A stretch of 14,984 nt of DNA, taken from Myxococcales bacterium. Lineage in GTDB: Bacteria > Myxococcota_A > Polyangia > Haliangiales > J016. Every line of letters begins with the position of its first letter. Position 1 is the first letter of the stretch. Below the pieces are notes generated by a model, which saw only the letters and a list, made by a program, of their open reading frames with translations, was not told the origin of the DNA and did no database searches. The translations under genes and the position numbers were made by a program. Below are positions 1-6,692 of this stretch, in pieces. Location: assembly GCA_014238595.1 (NCBI GenBank), contig JABAAV010000034.1:1-14984 (forward strand), given 5' to 3'.

Positions 1-440
1 CGTGCCGTAAGAAGATAGGCATCACGTAAACGATGTCCAAAAAAATATTGTCCGGTGAGTCCAACACCTATCATGTCGGAAAAGTAATAACTCAATTGCA
101 GTTCAGCAACATATTGTTCGATCAAAGAATCGAAGATGGTTAACCCTCCTCTTGGTGTTATAAAAAACTTGTTTTTCAGTGGAAAAGGGTTATCGACTAC
201 AGAGACAATATAGTAAAGAGAAGGATCAGCGGTTATAGGTTTCAGTTTAGATGTTGGTGTTATGGATGGCTCATCATCAATTTCATTTTCACTATCAGAT
301 GTGTCAGTATCGTCATCATCAAAAATAATTTCATCACCTTGATTGTCATCTGCAAAAACAGGTGTTGTAAGTCCAAAATACAACAGAAATAAGCTGCTCA
401 ATAAACTACAAGAAAAAATACGAGAAATCAGATTAAACAT
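1..440 (-). CDS. Secreted protein with predicted outer-membrane beta-barrel (partial, C-terminus outside window)
   Basis: An open frame reads leftward from an ATG at 440 through the window edge (146 codons plus 2 nt) with no stop. Residues 1-30 form a signal peptide: an Arg at position 7, a hydrophobic core, and a likely signal peptidase I site at VFA-DD. Residues 31-58 are an acidic linker with about 15 Asp/Glu and no Lys/Arg. From about residue 75 the sequence alternates aromatic and polar residues (FFITPRGGL, LQLSYYF, GVGLTGQYFFG), as in transmembrane beta strands. This resembles the outer-membrane beta-barrel proteins common in myxobacteria, some of them linked to gliding motility; that link is from memory. 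The gene lies 122 bp downstream of ftsY on the same strand and could be co-transcribed or have its own promoter. No clear Shine-Dalgarno sequence precedes the ATG; the signal peptide fixes the start. The precise role is unknown. Confidence 0.6.
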   Translation of the reverse strand, partial: MFNLISRIFSCSLLSSLFLLYFGLTTPVFADDNQGDEIIFDDDDTDTSDSENEIDDEPSITPTSKLKPITADPSLYYIVSVVDNPFPLKNKFFITPRGGLTIFDSLIEQYVAELQLSYYFSDMIGVGLTGQYFFGHRLRDAYLLTA

Positions 441-562
441 GATATGTTTTGTGTTTAAAGAAGAATCGTGGAGTCTACAGGTAGATTCTTATCTCTGCAA
501 GCATTACTTTGAACGGATGTTATAAACAGAGAGACATGAAAACAAACAATCTTTATCTTGGA
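441..562 (-). other. Intergenic region between ftsY and the barrel-protein gene
   Basis: This 122-bp gap holds no credible gene. It contains an inverted repeat (461-490). On the minus strand there are weak sigma70-like hexamers (TTGCAG, 17 nt, TAGACT) overlapping that repeat. No hairpin followed by a T run lies after the ftsY stop, so read-through from ftsY is possible. Confidence 0.3.
461..490. repeat. Inverted repeat upstream of barrel-protein gene
   Basis: AAGAATC (461-467) and GATTCTT (484-490) are perfect 7-bp inverted arms around a 16-nt centre. The centre has a second, smaller complementarity (TCTA/TAGA around CAGG). The repeat ends about 20 bp before the start codon at 440 and overlaps a weak promoter match, so it could be an operator or a leader hairpin. 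No T run follows on either strand, which argues against a terminator. Confidence 0.3.
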
Positions 563-1585
563 TTATGACACGAGATACAGTGCATCAATGAATTCATCAG
601 CTACAAATGGCTTTAGATCGCTAGCGACTTCGCCAATACCAATAAAGCGAATAGGAATGTTAAGCTGATCGCATAACCCCAATATAACCCCGCCTTTGGC
701 TGTTCCATCCAATTTAGTGATGATCAATCCAGTGAGCGGTGTTGCTTCTTTGAAATGTTTTGCTTGAGCAATAGCATTCTGTCCCGTTGTTCCATCAATG
801 ACTAACCAAGTCTCATGAGGGGCAGATGGCAACGCTTTGTTGCAGACACGTTTAATTTTGCTGAGTTCGTCCATCAATGTGACTTTGGTATGTAATCTTC
901 CTGCTGTATCAATGAGAATGAGATCATAATTATTGCTGATACCATGTTTGATGGCATCAAAAATCAAAGATGATGGATCTTTAATTTTGTCATCAAGATA
1001 AATGTCCGCATGGGTTCGTTTTGCCCAAATAATCAATTGTTCAGTGGCCGCAGCACGAAATGTATCTCCCGGAACGAGTAATACTTTTTTGCCTTCAGCA
1101 ACAAATCGTGATGCTAATTTTCCGATTGATGTTGTTTTTCCCACACCATTGACGCCTACCATTAAGAGGATTAGCGGAATATGCCGTTCAAATTGCAAGC
1201 AAGATGAAGGAAGATTGACCATTTTGTGAGAAATATTTTTCAAATGATTCCATAATTCATCAACATTTGTTGTTGGATTATTTTTAAGATGTTGAAAAAA
1301 TTTATCCACTGTTTGATGACCAATATCAGCAGTTAAAAGGATTTCTTCTATCTCATTGAGGACATTGTCATCAGGCGTTTGTTTTGAAAAAAGTTCAGAG
1401 AGTGTTGACACAAAACCTTCGCGTGTTTTAGTGAGTCCTTCGTGAATAGAAATTTGATAAGGTTCATTGTCTTGTTCTTTTATACGGGGCTGAATTGTGT
1501 TTTTTCGACGTATCCTGATAAATCCATATAATAAAAATAAGATGATTAGTGGAGATAGTACATAATAGATCTCTATTTCAATCAT
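563..1585 (-). CDS. ftsY: Signal recognition particle receptor FtsY, membrane-anchored form
   Basis: FtsY is the GTPase receptor that docks SRP-ribosome complexes at the inner membrane for co-translational protein insertion. All SRP-GTPase motifs are present: P-loop GVNGVGKT (144-151), DTFRAAA (174-180), DTAGR (226-230), TKLDGTAKGG (290-299) and a GIGE closing loop (316-319). The helical N domain spans about 45-120. The N-terminus is unusual: residues 7-24 are a hydrophobic segment followed by the basic stretch RIRRK. This suggests a true transmembrane anchor in place of the long acidic A domain of E. coli FtsY. At 340 aa it is compact. The start is well fixed, because an in-frame TAA lies five codons upstream and this is the first start codon after it. 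It lacks a visible Shine-Dalgarno sequence. It is divergent from smc; smc and ftsY are neighbours in many bacteria. Confidence 0.96.
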   Translation of the reverse strand: MIEIEIYYVLSPLIILFLLYGFIRIRRKNTIQPRIKEQDNEPYQISIHEGLTKTREGFVSTLSELFSKQTPDDNVLNEIEEILLTADIGHQTVDKFFQHLKNNPTTNVDELWNHLKNISHKMVNLPSSCLQFERHIPLILLMVGVNGVGKTTSIGKLASRFVAEGKKVLLVPGDTFRAAATEQLIIWAKRTHADIYLDDKIKDPSSLIFDAIKHGISNNYDLILIDTAGRLHTKVTLMDELSKIKRVCNKALPSAPHETWLVIDGTTGQNAIAQAKHFKEATPLTGLIITKLDGTAKGGVILGLCDQLNIPIRFIGIGEVASDLKPFVADEFIDALYLVS

Positions 1586-1709
1586 GGGGCAAAAATCTTA
1601 ACAGAAATGATATGTTTCAGGAATCTGTGGTACGTATTTATTCGTATTCTTCTTTAAAATATCGAGAGAATGAGCAATGTTAGAGATATAACAAGTTTTT
1701 GAGAAATTT
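1586..1709. promoter_or_regulatory. Divergent ftsY/smc promoter region
   Basis: This 124-bp gap must contain the promoters of ftsY (leftward) and smc (rightward), since no other genes feed them. I see no strong -35/-10 pair. Possible -10 hexamers are TATAAC at 1687-1692 for smc and TAAGAT just upstream of ftsY on the minus strand. Both would give very short or no leader. CGTATT occurs twice at a 10-bp spacing (1633-1638 and 1643-1648), one helical turn apart. Confidence 0.35.
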
Positions 1710-4700
1710 ATGCGAATCAAACGAATAGAAGCAGTAGGATTTAAGTCCTTTAGTGATCGAGCCGTGTTTGATATCAACGAGCCCATTACTGGCGTTGTTG
1801 GTCCCAACGGTTGTGGTAAATCGAATGTTGTTGATGCAATTCGATGGTGTATGGGCGAACAATCTGCAAAACATTTGCGTGGAATGGCAATGGAAGATGT
1901 CATATTTTCCGGTTCTGAAACACGAGGTCCAGCGGGAATGGCAGAAGTATCGTTAACGTTTGATGAAGTTGATTTTTCACCTCAAGCGACCGTTGCCTCA
2001 GTCGTATATGACCAAGATTTAGATTCGATTGATGTCGAGACAGACGCTGAAGATACAACTGATATTACATCCGATGAAATATTAGATGACGCTGACAGTT
2101 TTAAACCAATGACTGTAGATTTCAGTCATTATGATGAAGTTACCATTACAAGGCGAATGTTTCGTGATGGCGGATCTAGTTATTTTATTAATAAAATTCC
2201 ATGTCGTCTTCGAGATGTTACTGAGTTTTTTCTGGGAACAGGTACAGGGACTAAAGCTTATTCAATCATTGAACAAGGACGCATTGGGATGATTGTTTCA
2301 TCAAGACCACAAGATCGTCGGCTTCTCATTGAAGAAGCGGCGGGAGTGACAAAGTTTCGTTCCAAAAAGAAGGCCGCTGAACGAAAATTGTTAAACACGA
2401 AAAAAAACCTTGATCGTGTGCGAGACATCACAATTGAACTTGCGAAACAAACTGAACAATTACGAAAGCAGTCAGAGAAAGCACAGCAGTTTCGTGAATA
2501 CAAAACTGAAATGAAAGATCTTGATTTGTGGGAGAGTTCTCATAAATATTTTGTGGTGCAACAAAAAACAGAAGCTGTCGAAGTAAAACAGAGAGAAAAC
2601 GCAGAAAAAACGCATTCCGTTCGTGCTGAATTGACGACAAAAGAAGCAACTATTGCATCAGGGCGAACAGAAATGACACTTGAAGAACGTCGATTGAATA
2701 AATTACAAGAAGCTAACTATGAGCTGACCAATCGTATTAATTTGAGCGAAGGGAAAATAGTACATCACACAAAAGAAATTGAAGATCTATTTGTGAGAAT
2801 CAGCAACGAAACAAAAGAACAAGAAAGAGTTGTTGAACAAAAGAACAAAACATTGACACAATTAGCCAATGTCTATGAGCAAATCAAAGAAATTGAAACA
2901 AAAACCATAGAACACAAAAATATTATTAATCAATACGAAGAAGCTTTGTTAAAAGAGGTGAGGCATTTTGAAAACAGTAAAGAATCACTCGAGGATAAGC
3001 GACAAAAAACAGAACAAGCACGAACGTTGCTTACGCAAGCAGACATTCATCAAAAATCAAATATTTTGAGAAACAAAGAATTTGAACAACATTCGCAACG
3101 ATTGGTTGAAGATCGAAAACGATTGATTGAAGCAAAAGATTGTTTAGATATTGTTTTAGATGAACAAAAAACAAACGTTGCATTGTTAAAACAAACTAAG
3201 CTTGATTTGAATGTTCAACAGGAAGATATGAAACATAAGATTTCTGAACGCAACGTTCAAATACTCGAATTGGAAACAAAGAGAGAGCGTTTGTCTGAAG
3301 AAAGCAGAAAACAAGAATCAAGACTTACGGTTCTTAATGAAATTCAAGAAAAACACGAAGATCTTGAACATGGAACTCGTACTATTATGAACGATGTTGA
3401 AGGTGAATCAACATTGCAAGGTATTGAAAAATTGCTTATCGACTCAATTACAGTTTCGTCTGAACTAGAACAATCTGTAGAAGCAGTACTTGGCAAAGTA
3501 TTGTCAAGTGTCATTGTCGATTCTTATCAAGCTGGGACAGATGCCATCGCTTTTCTTAAAGAAAAATCCGCAGGGCGTTCTTTTTTTGTACCGCGTAATC
3601 TCAAGAGAAAATCATCATCAATGATTTCAAAACAAGGCATTCAAGGTAATTTGGTTGAATTTATTACATGTGATGATGAAATTAGACCAATCGTCAAATC
3701 TCTTTTTGCTGATTGTTGGTTGGTTGATACTATCGATTGTGCACTTGCTTGTCGATCTGACGGTGTTAACGCTGTTTTTGTTACGAAAGATGGTGATGTT
3801 TTAGAAACCAATGGTGTGTTGTCAGGAGGATCGAATAATAAAACCAGTATTCTTGCACAAAAAAGAGAAATTAGAACACTCACAGAAACGACAACATCGC
3901 TTAAAAAAGAATTGTTTGTCCTCGAGGAGAAACTCTTTGTTGCCAAAGAGGGTTATGTCAACATGACAACAATCGTTGACAAATTACACATGGATGTTCG
4001 TACCAGTGACGTTGACATTCATGGTCTTGAACAAGACCTTCTGCGTAAACACAATGAATTAGAAGGTATGAAGGATCGAAAAATCCGTCTTGACAAGGAA
4101 ATTGATGAGATTCAAAAAAACATTCAAGACATTGCTGATGATAATACAAAAACAGAGGAGATTTATGTCTCTTCAGAAAAAACGCTTAAAGATTTTCATG
4201 ATGCGATAGACACCATGTCTACGACACTTAACCAAGCTGAAACTTCCATGAATGACAGAAAAAAACGTCTTGAAGAAGGTCGTGTGCATTATGCAGGAAT
4301 TGCTGCAAAAAAAGAATCATTAGAACAACAACATGCTCAACTTGATGAATTAAGTCAAAGTATAACAATACAAGAAGAAGCATTATCATCTTCAATAAAA
4401 AAATATAAAGAACGTAATAACATAGTACGAAATGAATCTGAAACACTTAATTTAGATTTGAAAACTATGAAAGAAAAAATAACCAATGACACTCAAGTTT
4501 TCAATGAAGCACGAAGTCGTTATGATGAGTTACGTGAATCAATGCACAGTCAGGAATCGATTGTTTATGATCTTCGAAAAGAAATTGAATCATTGATGAG
4601 TGTGGCATCTCAAACAGAGTTAAAACTCCAAGAGTATCGTTCGAAGAATCAGCAATTAATCGAGGGAATTTATGAGCGTTATGAATTGAATCTCATCGAG

Positions 4701-5414
4701 CATGTTGAAGTGTTTCATCAACGTGGTTCCATTACAGACGCAGACAAAAAAAGACTTAAACAGGTAAAAGGGATCGTTTCTAAAATGCAAGGGACGGTCA
4801 ATCTTACTGCCATTGAAGATTACAATGAAGTATCGAGTCGGTATGAGTTTTTGATAGGCCAGCGTGATGATTTACACAAAGCTGTTCATCAACTTGAACA
4901 AGCCATTGATAAAGTGAACAAATCTTCTCGTATTTTGTTTCAAGAAGCATTTGATTCTATTAACAAACAATTCCAGCTTTTGTTTCCACGTTTGTTTTCT
5001 GGAGGGAGAGCTTCTTTAGTGTTGAATGTTGATGATAACAAAGATTTGTCAGAAGCGGGTGTTGAGATTATGGCGCATCCTCCTGGTAAAAAGAACACTA
5101 CGGTTGAGCAATTGTCAGGTGGAGAAAAAGCTCTTACAGCCGTGGCATTAGTGTTTTCTATTTTTCTGTTTAAGCCGTCACCTTTTTGTCTTCTTGATGA
5201 GGTTGATGCTCCGCTTGATGATGCGAACGTTGATCGCTACAACGACATGATTATGGAAATGACTGATCGTTCTCAATTTATTATCATCACACATAACAAA
5301 CGTTCCATGACCATTGTCGACAAGCTCTATGGCGTAACCATGCAAGAACCCGGTGTATCCAAATTGGTTTCTGTTGATTTAGCTAAAGCAAATTCCAAAG
5401 GATTTGCTGCATAA
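1710..5414 (+). CDS. smc: Chromosome segregation ATPase SMC
   Basis: SMC dimers with ScpA/ScpB compact and separate newly replicated chromosomes. The 1234-aa protein has the full architecture. The N-terminal head carries Walker A GPNGCGKS (31-38) and a QGRI Q-loop. A long Glu/Lys-rich coiled coil follows, with a hinge at about 560-712 containing conserved glycines near VLSGGSNN. A second coiled coil leads to the C-terminal head with signature LSGGEKALTA (from 1135) and Walker B CLLDEVD (1160-1166). Compared with remembered B. subtilis SMC (about 1186 aa), there is a roughly 45-residue insertion at about 89-133. It is strongly acidic and lies before the conserved strand EVTITRR. The start MRIKRIEAVGFKSF matches the family; GAG six bases upstream is a weak ribosome site. 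The gene is divergent from ftsY and convergent with the ferredoxin gene. Confidence 0.97.
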   Translation: MRIKRIEAVGFKSFSDRAVFDINEPITGVVGPNGCGKSNVVDAIRWCMGEQSAKHLRGMAMEDVIFSGSETRGPAGMAEVSLTFDEVDFSPQATVASVVYDQDLDSIDVETDAEDTTDITSDEILDDADSFKPMTVDFSHYDEVTITRRMFRDGGSSYFINKIPCRLRDVTEFFLGTGTGTKAYSIIEQGRIGMIVSSRPQDRRLLIEEAAGVTKFRSKKKAAERKLLNTKKNLDRVRDITIELAKQTEQLRKQSEKAQQFREYKTEMKDLDLWESSHKYFVVQQKTEAVEVKQRENAEKTHSVRAELTTKEATIASGRTEMTLEERRLNKLQEANYELTNRINLSEGKIVHHTKEIEDLFVRISNETKEQERVVEQKNKTLTQLANVYEQIKEIETKTIEHKNIINQYEEALLKEVRHFENSKESLEDKRQKTEQARTLLTQADIHQKSNILRNKEFEQHSQRLVEDRKRLIEAKDCLDIVLDEQKTNVALLKQTKLDLNVQQEDMKHKISERNVQILELETKRERLSEESRKQESRLTVLNEIQEKHEDLEHGTRTIMNDVEGESTLQGIEKLLIDSITVSSELEQSVEAVLGKVLSSVIVDSYQAGTDAIAFLKEKSAGRSFFVPRNLKRKSSSMISKQGIQGNLVEFITCDDEIRPIVKSLFADCWLVDTIDCALACRSDGVNAVFVTKDGDVLETNGVLSGGSNNKTSILAQKREIRTLTETTTSLKKELFVLEEKLFVAKEGYVNMTTIVDKLHMDVRTSDVDIHGLEQDLLRKHNELEGMKDRKIRLDKEIDEIQKNIQDIADDNTKTEEIYVSSEKTLKDFHDAIDTMSTTLNQAETSMNDRKKRLEEGRVHYAGIAAKKESLEQQHAQLDELSQSITIQEEALSSSIKKYKERNNIVRNESETLNLDLKTMKEKITNDTQVFNEARSRYDELRESMHSQESIVYDLRKEIESLMSVASQTELKLQEYRSKNQQLIEGIYERYELNLIEHVEVFHQRGSITDADKKRLKQVKGIVSKMQGTVNLTAIEDYNEVSSRYEFLIGQRDDLHKAVHQLEQAIDKVNKSSRILFQEAFDSINKQFQLLFPRLFSGGRASLVLNVDDNKDLSEAGVEIMAHPPGKKNTTVEQLSGGEKALTAVALVFSIFLFKPSPFCLLDEVDAPLDDANVDRYNDMIMEMTDRSQFIIITHNKRSMTIVDKLYGVTMQEPGVSKLVSVDLAKANSKGFAA

Positions 5415-5443
5415 CAATCGCTATACCATTCGTTATAATTTTT
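5411..5443 (+). terminator. Possible intrinsic terminator of smc
   Basis: ATAACAAT (5411-5418) can pair with ATT-C-GTTAT (5428-5436), leaving one bulged C and a 9-nt loop, followed by a TTTTT run (5439-5443). The stem is AU-rich and therefore weak. It overlaps the smc stop codon and the convergent ferredoxin stop codon, in a gap of only 18 bp. Confidence 0.35.
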
Positions 5444-5756
5444 GATGATCTGGATTACTAAATCGGTTCAAATTATCAGGTAATTCAGATACGGTTGCTG
5501 GCAATGTTAGATCGGGATGCAGTGCAATAGCACGTGCAAGCAGATCTTCTACGCTCTCGATACGGTTGGGATCAGGCAGACAGCATTCTACAGGACACAC
5601 GGATTGACATGCTTCATAATCATGAAATCCGATACATTCGGTACATCGATTGGGATCGATAATATGGATATCATCGCCTTCACTGATAGCTTCGTTAGGA
5701 CATTCTGGAACACATGCTCCACAGTTAATACACTCATCAGTAATAAAGGTTGCCAT
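5433..5756 (-). CDS. YfhL-type 2[4Fe-4S] ferredoxin
   Basis: This is a 107-aa cytosolic electron-transfer protein with two iron-sulfur sites. The first motif is CINCGACVPECP, the classic CX2CX2CX3CP pattern. The second starts CTECIGF and has an enlarged gap of eight residues before CQSVCPVECC, as in YfhL/Alvin-type ferredoxins. These have one low-potential cluster. A tail of about 45 residues after the second cluster is longer than in the shortest relatives. The frame is open farther upstream to 5870. I chose the ATG at 5756 because the protein then begins MATFITDECINC, typical of the family, and because an excellent AGAGGA ribosome site lies 8 bases before it. The redox partner cannot be told from the neighbours. 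It is divergent from cmk and convergent with smc. Confidence 0.92.
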   Translation of the reverse strand: MATFITDECINCGACVPECPNEAISEGDDIHIIDPNRCTECIGFHDYEACQSVCPVECCLPDPNRIESVEDLLARAIALHPDLTLPATVSELPDNLNRFSNPDHQKL

Positions 5757-5764
5757 AATTTGAT

Positions 5765-5770
5765 TCCTCT
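5765..5770 (-). promoter_or_regulatory. Ribosome binding site deciding the ferredoxin start
   Basis: The minus strand reads AGAGGA, 8 nt before the ATG at 5756. It is the best Shine-Dalgarno match in the window and selects this start over in-frame upstream codons reaching 5870. Confidence 0.8.
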
Positions 5771-5791
5771 TTAAGTTTAAGCAAGTATGGA

Positions 5792-5820
5792 ATAATAAAC
5801 GATCTCGGTCTTTTTTACCA
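5792..5820 (-). promoter_or_regulatory. Possible ferredoxin promoter
   Basis: On the minus strand TATTAT (5797 down to 5792) is a good -10 match, placed to give a leader of about 29 nt before the ATG at 5756. The hexamer 17 nt upstream (TGGTAA) is a poor -35 match. The -10 is plausible; the -35 is not well supported and an activator may be needed. Confidence 0.3.
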
Positions 5821-5828
5821 CAAAGATA

Positions 5829-5847
5829 TCGAAAAAAATCTTTTCGA
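5829..5847. repeat. Perfect inverted repeat in the ferredoxin/cmk divergent region
   Basis: TCGAAAA (5829-5835) and TTTTCGA (5841-5847) are perfect 7-bp arms around a 5-nt centre, a 19-bp operator-like palindrome. It lies about 45 bp before the cmk start and upstream of the possible ferredoxin promoter. That placement suits a regulator acting on both genes. No regulator is encoded nearby. Confidence 0.4.
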
Positions 5848-5852
5848 ATTGA

Positions 5853-5865
5853 TTTGCATGGCAAA
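5853..5865. repeat. Short inverted repeat next to the first palindrome
   Basis: TTTGC (5853-5857) and GCAAA (5861-5865) are perfect 5-bp arms around ATG. It starts 6 bp after the TCGAAAA/TTTTCGA palindrome and may be part of the same control region, or may be chance in AT-rich DNA. Confidence 0.25.
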
Positions 5866-5891
5866 AGCATTGTTGTTAGATAAAACTCGTT

Positions 5892-6584
5892 ATGACTATA
5901 GATTCAAATAAAAAAAAGATTATTGTGGCGATTGATGGCCCATCTGGTTCTGGCAAATCAACAGTGGCTCAGAATTTAGCTTTATCAATCGGCTATAATG
6001 TATTGGATACTGGTGCATTGTATCGCTCAATTGCTTTGCAGGCAGTGCGGTGTGGAGTGTCTTGGGACAATGCTGTTGAATTAGAAAAGATTAGTCAGAA
6101 ATTATCTGTGACATTTAAAACCTATCGTCATGGGACTAAAGTTTATATGAATGGTGAAGATGTGAGTGCATTGCTTAGAAATCCTCATATTGCTGATGGT
6201 GCTTCACGGCTTTCAACATTTTCAATAGTCCGCAGTGCCTTGCTTGATTTACAGCGACAAATGGGCGAAAGGGGCGGTATTATTGCTGAAGGAAGAGACA
6301 TTGCTAGTGTTGTTTTCCCTCAGGCCCCTGTAAAGATCTTTTTGACCGCATCTTTAGCTAAAAGAGCAGGGCGCAGGCATGCTGAATTCAAAACCAAGGG
6401 TATTGTATTGCCACTCGAACAAATTACTGAACAAATATCTGTACGGGACCAGCGAGATCGTAATAGAGAGATTGCACCTTTACTATGTACAGAGGATGCA
6501 GAAACCATAGACTCCTCTTTTTTAAGTGTTGATGAGATTGTCGATCAGATTAAATGTTTAATATTAGTGGCTGAAAAGCAGTGA
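5892..6584 (+). CDS. cmk: Cytidylate (CMP/dCMP) kinase
   Basis: Cmk phosphorylates CMP and dCMP with ATP, supplying CDP/dCDP for RNA, DNA and phospholipid precursors. The 230-aa length is normal. Visible motifs are the P-loop GPSGSGKST (16-24), the conserved DTGALYR (39-45) of the nucleotide-binding core, EGRDI (133-137) and the LID/catalytic RDQRD (185-189). The start ATG gives a short tail before the first beta strand (KKKIIVAIDGPSG), as expected. There is no clear Shine-Dalgarno sequence. The gene immediately precedes rpsA, an order seen in many bacteria including E. coli. It is divergent from the ferredoxin gene and is the first gene of the rightward run. Confidence 0.96.
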   Translation: MTIDSNKKKIIVAIDGPSGSGKSTVAQNLALSIGYNVLDTGALYRSIALQAVRCGVSWDNAVELEKISQKLSVTFKTYRHGTKVYMNGEDVSALLRNPHIADGASRLSTFSIVRSALLDLQRQMGERGGIIAEGRDIASVVFPQAPVKIFLTASLAKRAGRRHAEFKTKGIVLPLEQITEQISVRDQRDRNREIAPLLCTEDAETIDSSFLSVDEIVDQIKCLILVAEKQ

Positions 6585-6599
6585 TATAGCGAAATCTGA

Positions 6600-6626
6600 T
6601 TGACAAAAAGCGCTAGAGATTATAGA
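6600..6626 (+). promoter_or_regulatory. Candidate sigma70 promoter for rpsA
   Basis: A perfect -35 TTGACA (6600-6605) is followed after 15 bp by TATAGA (6621-6626), four of six matches to TATAAT in a TTATAGAGG context. The 15-bp spacer is shorter than the usual 17, which lowers confidence. It lies just after the cmk stop and would give a leader of about 60 nt containing the foldable element at 6634-6668. That would give rpsA its own high-level transcript in addition to any from cmk. Confidence 0.5.
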
Positions 6627-6633
6627 GGGGAAC

Positions 6634-6668
6634 CTTCTGGTGACTTAAAAGGTCAACAAATCCAGTAG
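6634..6668 (+). promoter_or_regulatory. Foldable leader element upstream of rpsA
   Basis: Two stacked helices can form in the mRNA. The inner stem pairs TGACTT (6641-6646) with AGGTCA (6650-6655) around an AAA loop, including one G-U pair. The outer stem pairs CTTCTGG (6634-6640) with CCAGTAG (6662-6668), with one U-U mismatch. A one-sided bulge ACAAAT (6656-6661) separates them. It ends 24 nt before the rpsA start. In E. coli, S1 represses its own mRNA through a structured leader without a strong Shine-Dalgarno sequence; by analogy this could be an S1 autoregulatory site. Confidence 0.4.
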
Positions 6669-6692
6669 AGAGGCAGATATTTAATAAGGCTT

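Noticed and set aside
343..525. 60-codon open frame on the plus strand near the left edge
   Set aside because: It is antisense to the signal peptide and acidic linker of the minus-strand secreted protein and extends into the intergenic gap; the minus-strand reading is far more protein-like.
3641..3946. Minus-strand open frames within smc (also 1598-1903, 2258-2503 and others)
   Set aside because: All lie antisense to a long, conserved gene, and none carries recognisable domains or a convincing start.
5757..5870. N-terminal extension of the ferredoxin to a start at 5870
   Set aside because: The extra 38 residues are not ferredoxin-like, and a strong AGAGGA ribosome site precedes the internal ATG at 5756, which gives the typical family N-terminus.
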